Source: Elusimicrobia bacterium GWB2_63_22
GTDB lineage: Bacteria > Elusimicrobiota > Elusimicrobia > Elusimicrobiales > UBA9959
Assembly (NCBI GenBank): GCA_001799735.1
Contig: MGUA01000026.1
Span: 1 to 33,131, forward strand
Direction: 5' to 3'
Length of the DNA stretch: 33,131 bases
Positions 30,547-33,131 of this stretch are shown in pieces (position 1 is the first letter of the stretch; the number at the start of each line of letters is the position of its first letter). The notes below the pieces were generated by a model that was given only the letters and a program-made list of their open reading frames with translations, searched no databases and was not told where the DNA came from. The position numbers were made by a program, and so were the translations under genes.

Positions 30547-30738
30547 TTGGTATTTATAAAAGTCAGAGACGAAGAATCCATTGAAGAGGCCCTGCGCCGC
30601 TTCAAGCACGACTGCGAACGCAACGGCATCCTGAAGGAAATAAAGCGCCGCGAGCATTACGTAACGCCCGCGATGAAGCGCAAACTTAAGTCCCAGGAAG
30701 CGCGCCGCAAGGTCCGCAAAGGCAGAAGGTCTTACTAA
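30547..30738 (+). CDS. rpsU: 30S ribosomal protein S21
   Basis: S21 (63 residues from the TTG start) is a small basic protein of the 30S platform near the anti-Shine-Dalgarno end of 16S rRNA. The pattern IKVRDEESIEEALRRFKHDCERNGILKEIKRREHYVTPAMKRKLK is characteristic, ending in a basic tail (RRKVRKGRRSY). TTG at 30547 gives MVFIKVRDEES, matching usual S21 N-termini; upstream GTG codons would add four residues and lie in the ribosome binding site. It heads the rpsU-dnaG-rpoD order with a terminator just after it. Confidence 0.93.
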   Translation: MVFIKVRDEESIEEALRRFKHDCERNGILKEIKRREHYVTPAMKRKLKSQEARRKVRKGRRSY

Positions 30739-30755
30739 CCAGACCCGACCCGACG

Positions 30756-30786
30756 GCCGCGCGGACCCCGGTCCGCGCGGCTTTTT
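30756..30786 (+). terminator. Terminator/attenuator between rpsU and dnaG
   Basis: A perfectly paired 12-base stem (GCCGCGCGGACC and GGTCCGCGCGGC) with a 2-base loop, directly followed by TTTTT (30782-30786). It starts 17 bases after the rpsU stop. As in the E. coli rpsU-dnaG-rpoD operon, it should lower transcription of dnaG and rpoD relative to rpsU. Confidence 0.88.
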
Positions 30787-30819
30787 GCCTGTTCCCGAAA
30801 AGATGCGCGTAAAGTCATA

Positions 30820-32574
30820 ATGACTTCATCCCCAATAATAGAATTGATCAGGGAGAAACTGGATATCGTAGAGATAGTCCGGGAGTACGTGCCATCCCTG
30901 AAGAAGGCGGGCCGCAACTACAAGGCCAACTGCCCCTTCCACAACGAGAAGACCCCCTCTTTCACCGTCAACCCCGACAAGCAGATCTTCCACTGCTTCG
31001 GCTGCAGCACCGGCGGGGACGTGTTCAAGTTCGTCATGGATATCGAAGGCCTCACCTTCCCCGAAGCCGCCCGCAAGCTCGCCGGCAAGGCCGGCGTGGA
31101 GTTCGGCGAGGAGCGCGCCCACGTGCTCACCCCCGAGGACCGGGAACGCCTGGAACTCAAGAAGATGATGACCTTCGCCGCTGCGTTCTACCACAAGGCC
31201 CTTTTTTCCCCCGCCGGCGAAAAGGCCAAGCTGTACCTGGGCGAGCGCCGCCTGAGCAAGGCCACCGTGGAGAAGTTCGAGCTGGGCTGGGCCCCGGCCG
31301 GCGGCTCGGCCCTGATGGACGAGCTGAAGGCCAAGGGGTGGAGCAGCGACCTGGCCCTGAAGGGCGGGCTGATCACCGAGCGCGAGGGCGGCCGGGTGGC
31401 CGATACCTTCCGCGGCCGCGTGATGTTCCCGATCCGCAACCAGAGCGGCGACACCATCGCTTTCGGCGGGCGCGTGCTGGACCCCGAGGGCATCCCGAAG
31501 TACCTCAATTCCCCGGAGACCGTGCTGTTCTCCAAGCGCCGCACGCTGTACGGCCTGCACGAGGCCCTGCCGCAGATCCGCAAGACCGGCCGCCTGCTGC
31601 TGCTGGAAGGCTACATGGACGTGATCGGCGCCCACCAGCACGGCGTGGACTGGGCCGTGGCCCCGCTGGGCACCAACCTGACGGTGGAGCATTCCGCGCT
31701 GATCAAGCGCTACGCCAAGGACACCGTGGTGATGTTCGACGACGACCGGGCCGGCATCCAGGCCTCGGTGCGCGCCGCGGAGATCTTCATGGAGGCCGGC
31801 CTGTACGTGCGCCTGGCCAACCTGGGCACCGGCCAGGACCCCGACGAGTACCTCAACCAGTACGGGCGGGAGGAGTTCGAGAAGCAGCTGACCGGGGCGC
31901 TGGACCCTATGGATTTCCGGGTGGGGCTGTTCTTCAAGAACAGGCAGACCCCCCCGACCGCGCAGGAGAAGGCCAAGGCCATCGCGATCCTGCTCGAGAC
32001 CGTGGCCAAGCAGGGCGACGAGATCTTAAAGAGCGAATGGGTAAAAACGCTGGCGTCCCGCTTCGGCGTGGACGAGGCCTCGGTGCTCAAGCAGCTCCGC
32101 AAAGCCCCGCACCAGCCGCAGGGCAGGGAGCACCGGGGAGCGCCCGCCAGGACGACGGTGGAGATCCCGTCCATAGAGCGCGGCTTCATCCAGCTGCTGC
32201 TGCGCGACCCGGCGCTGGCCGAGCAGGCCGCCGGCCTGGTCCCCGAGGATTTTTCCAGCCCCGTAGCGCGCAAGTTCTTCCTGGCCTTCATGGAACTGCC
32301 GGCCGGGGACAGGCCCAGGGCCGCCACCGCGCTGGCGGCGCGCTTCCCGGAGGATTCGGCCCTCATCATGGAACTGGCGGTGGCCGACATAGGCGGCGAG
32401 ATAGCCGCCGCCGCGGCGCAGAACGCGGCGGGCGCGGCCCGCATGCTGAAGAAATTTTCGCTCCAGCGGCGCTGGACAGAGATGAAAACCCGGATGGGTT
32501 CGCTCACAGGCGCCGAACTGGAGGAGTTCAGGAAGCTCTCGGCCGAACTTAAATCCTCGGCCAAAGACATTTAG
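30820..32574 (+). CDS. dnaG: DNA primase
   Basis: DnaG (584 residues) makes RNA primers at the replication fork. Order: the zinc-binding domain (C38, H41, C59, C62 in CPFHNEKTPSF and FHCFGCSTGGD), the RNA-polymerase domain (about 110-250, YLGERRLSKATVEKFELGWAP, FPIRNQSGDTIAFGGRVL), and the Toprim region with E263 in LLEGYMDV and the DDD triad (307-309 in VMFDDDRAG), then a helical C-terminal DnaB-binding domain. No ribosome binding site is seen before the ATG. A weak TTGCCT (30785) and TAAAGT (30810) could give a second promoter after the terminator. Followed by rpoD in the same orientation. Confidence 0.98.
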   Translation: MTSSPIIELIREKLDIVEIVREYVPSLKKAGRNYKANCPFHNEKTPSFTVNPDKQIFHCFGCSTGGDVFKFVMDIEGLTFPEAARKLAGKAGVEFGEERAHVLTPEDRERLELKKMMTFAAAFYHKALFSPAGEKAKLYLGERRLSKATVEKFELGWAPAGGSALMDELKAKGWSSDLALKGGLITEREGGRVADTFRGRVMFPIRNQSGDTIAFGGRVLDPEGIPKYLNSPETVLFSKRRTLYGLHEALPQIRKTGRLLLLEGYMDVIGAHQHGVDWAVAPLGTNLTVEHSALIKRYAKDTVVMFDDDRAGIQASVRAAEIFMEAGLYVRLANLGTGQDPDEYLNQYGREEFEKQLTGALDPMDFRVGLFFKNRQTPPTAQEKAKAIAILLETVAKQGDEILKSEWVKTLASRFGVDEASVLKQLRKAPHQPQGREHRGAPARTTVEIPSIERGFIQLLLRDPALAEQAAGLVPEDFSSPVARKFFLAFMELPAGDRPRAATALAARFPEDSALIMELAVADIGGEIAAAAAQNAAGAARMLKKFSLQRRWTEMKTRMGSLTGAELEEFRKLSAELKSSAKDI

Positions 32575-32597
32575 AACGCAGAAACAGGAGACAACGA

Positions 32598-33131
32598 ATG
32601 GCACAGCCCAAGAAAGCTTTACGCGACCTGGTGGAACTCGGCAAGGAGCACGGCTACATCACGCTGGAAGAGATGAACCGCTCCCTGACGAACGCGTCCA
32701 TGTCCAGCGAGGAAATAGACACCCTCATGGGCACGCTCGAGGACCTCGGCATCGAGGTCGTCGACCGCAAGAAATTCAAGATGGTGGCCGCCTCCGAGCG
32801 CGAGGCCTACACCGAGGAATGGAGCGCCACGCCCGACGTGAGCAACTCCATCCGCATGTACCTGTCCGAAATGGGCAAGGTGCCGCTGCTGACCCGCGAC
32901 GAGGAAGTGACGCTGGCCCGCAACATCCGCGAGCGCGAGCGCGAGCTGCGCATGCTGGTGCTGGAATCCCCCATCACCATGCGCGAGATCCGCAGCTGGG
33001 AGACCCTGATAGAGCAGGACGAGATGACGACCAAGGAGCTGATGCCCCGCGGCCGCAAGTCCAACCAGGAGCTCTCGGCGATGAAGCGCAAGATGAAGAA
33101 CATCGCGCAGCTCATCACCCGCACGGAAAAA
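32598..33131 (+). CDS. rpoD: RNA polymerase primary sigma factor, N-terminal part (runs off the window)
   Basis: The first 178 codons are visible, open to the right edge. Region 1.1 is recognisable (LRDLVELGKEHGYITLEEMNRSL, EEIDTLMGTLEDLGIEVVD, about 8-55), followed by region 1.2 (SIRMYLSEMGKVPLLTRDEEVTLARNI, about 84-110) and the start of the non-conserved region before region 2. Regions 2 to 4, which contact the -10 and -35 boxes, lie outside the window. AGGAG sits 7 bases before the ATG. The gene is 23 bases after dnaG, completing the macromolecular-synthesis order rpsU-dnaG-rpoD. Sigma class is inferred from region 1.1, which alternative sigmas lack. Confidence 0.95.
   Translation, partial: MAQPKKALRDLVELGKEHGYITLEEMNRSLTNASMSSEEIDTLMGTLEDLGIEVVDRKKFKMVAASEREAYTEEWSATPDVSNSIRMYLSEMGKVPLLTRDEEVTLARNIRERERELRMLVLESPITMREIRSWETLIEQDEMTTKELMPRGRKSNQELSAMKRKMKNIAQLITRTEK

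Noticed and set aside
1-33131. Search for tRNA, rRNA, CRISPR arrays, insertion sequences and phage genes
   Set aside because: No cloverleaf with T-loop GTTCGA in non-coding sequence, no regularly spaced repeats, and no transposase, integrase or terminal inverted repeats were found by eye. A covariance-model scan would be needed to exclude small RNAs.

Overview
The window looks like one contiguous, gene-dense piece of a GC-rich, Gram-negative-type bacterial chromosome. The mix of genes suggests Elusimicrobiota or a related lineage: many exported TPR proteins, a subtilase with a C-terminal sorting-type domain, an orphan PilB/GspE ATPase, a C11 peptidase, and rpsU-dnaG-rpoD. This assignment is inference from gene content; there is no rRNA to fix it. 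I saw no tRNA, CRISPR array, insertion sequence or phage gene. Gaps between genes are short (none above 100 bases), and many start and stop codons overlap.

Left half (77-17557, all minus strand). Reading in the direction of transcription from the right: rdgB; a tight cluster with an extended -10 promoter at its head (sensor histidine kinase, LysM/FecR envelope protein, TPR protein, a THEP1-like protein with a broken P-loop, murC, rsmA), then an M24 peptidase; lemA and an M48 peptidase; efp; a HAD hydrolase, a small exported protein, a subtilisin-like protease and a DUF192 protein; then a GspE/PilB ATPase and an outer-membrane-type protein. The run ends at a bidirectional palindromic terminator at 31-56.

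Right half (17606-33131, all plus strand). A large TPR protein with a duplicated C-terminal module, a clostripain-like C11 peptidase, a squalene/phytoene synthase, dCTP deaminase and a Cys-tailed TPR protein are followed by rplM-rpsI and a strong terminator. Next is a well-bounded four-gene unit (25987-30120): an unknown helical protein, an exported 5'-nucleotidase with all its catalytic residues, a neighbouring paralog that has lost nearly all of them, and a class-B-acid-phosphatase-like protein that has also lost key residues. A HIT protein follows, then the classic macromolecular-synthesis order rpsU-dnaG-rpoD, with an internal terminator between rpsU and dnaG. rpoD runs off the right edge.

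The most interesting signals are: (1) the phosphatase plus two pseudo-phosphatases in one unit; (2) several genes whose start codon lies 7-8 nt after a good -10 box with no Shine-Dalgarno, which predicts leaderless mRNAs and resets some starts; (3) a degenerate-P-loop THEP1 relative coupled to murC; (4) an EF-P whose loop tip is Gln where Lys or Arg is usual; (5) the rpsU-dnaG terminator, placed as in the E. coli operon.
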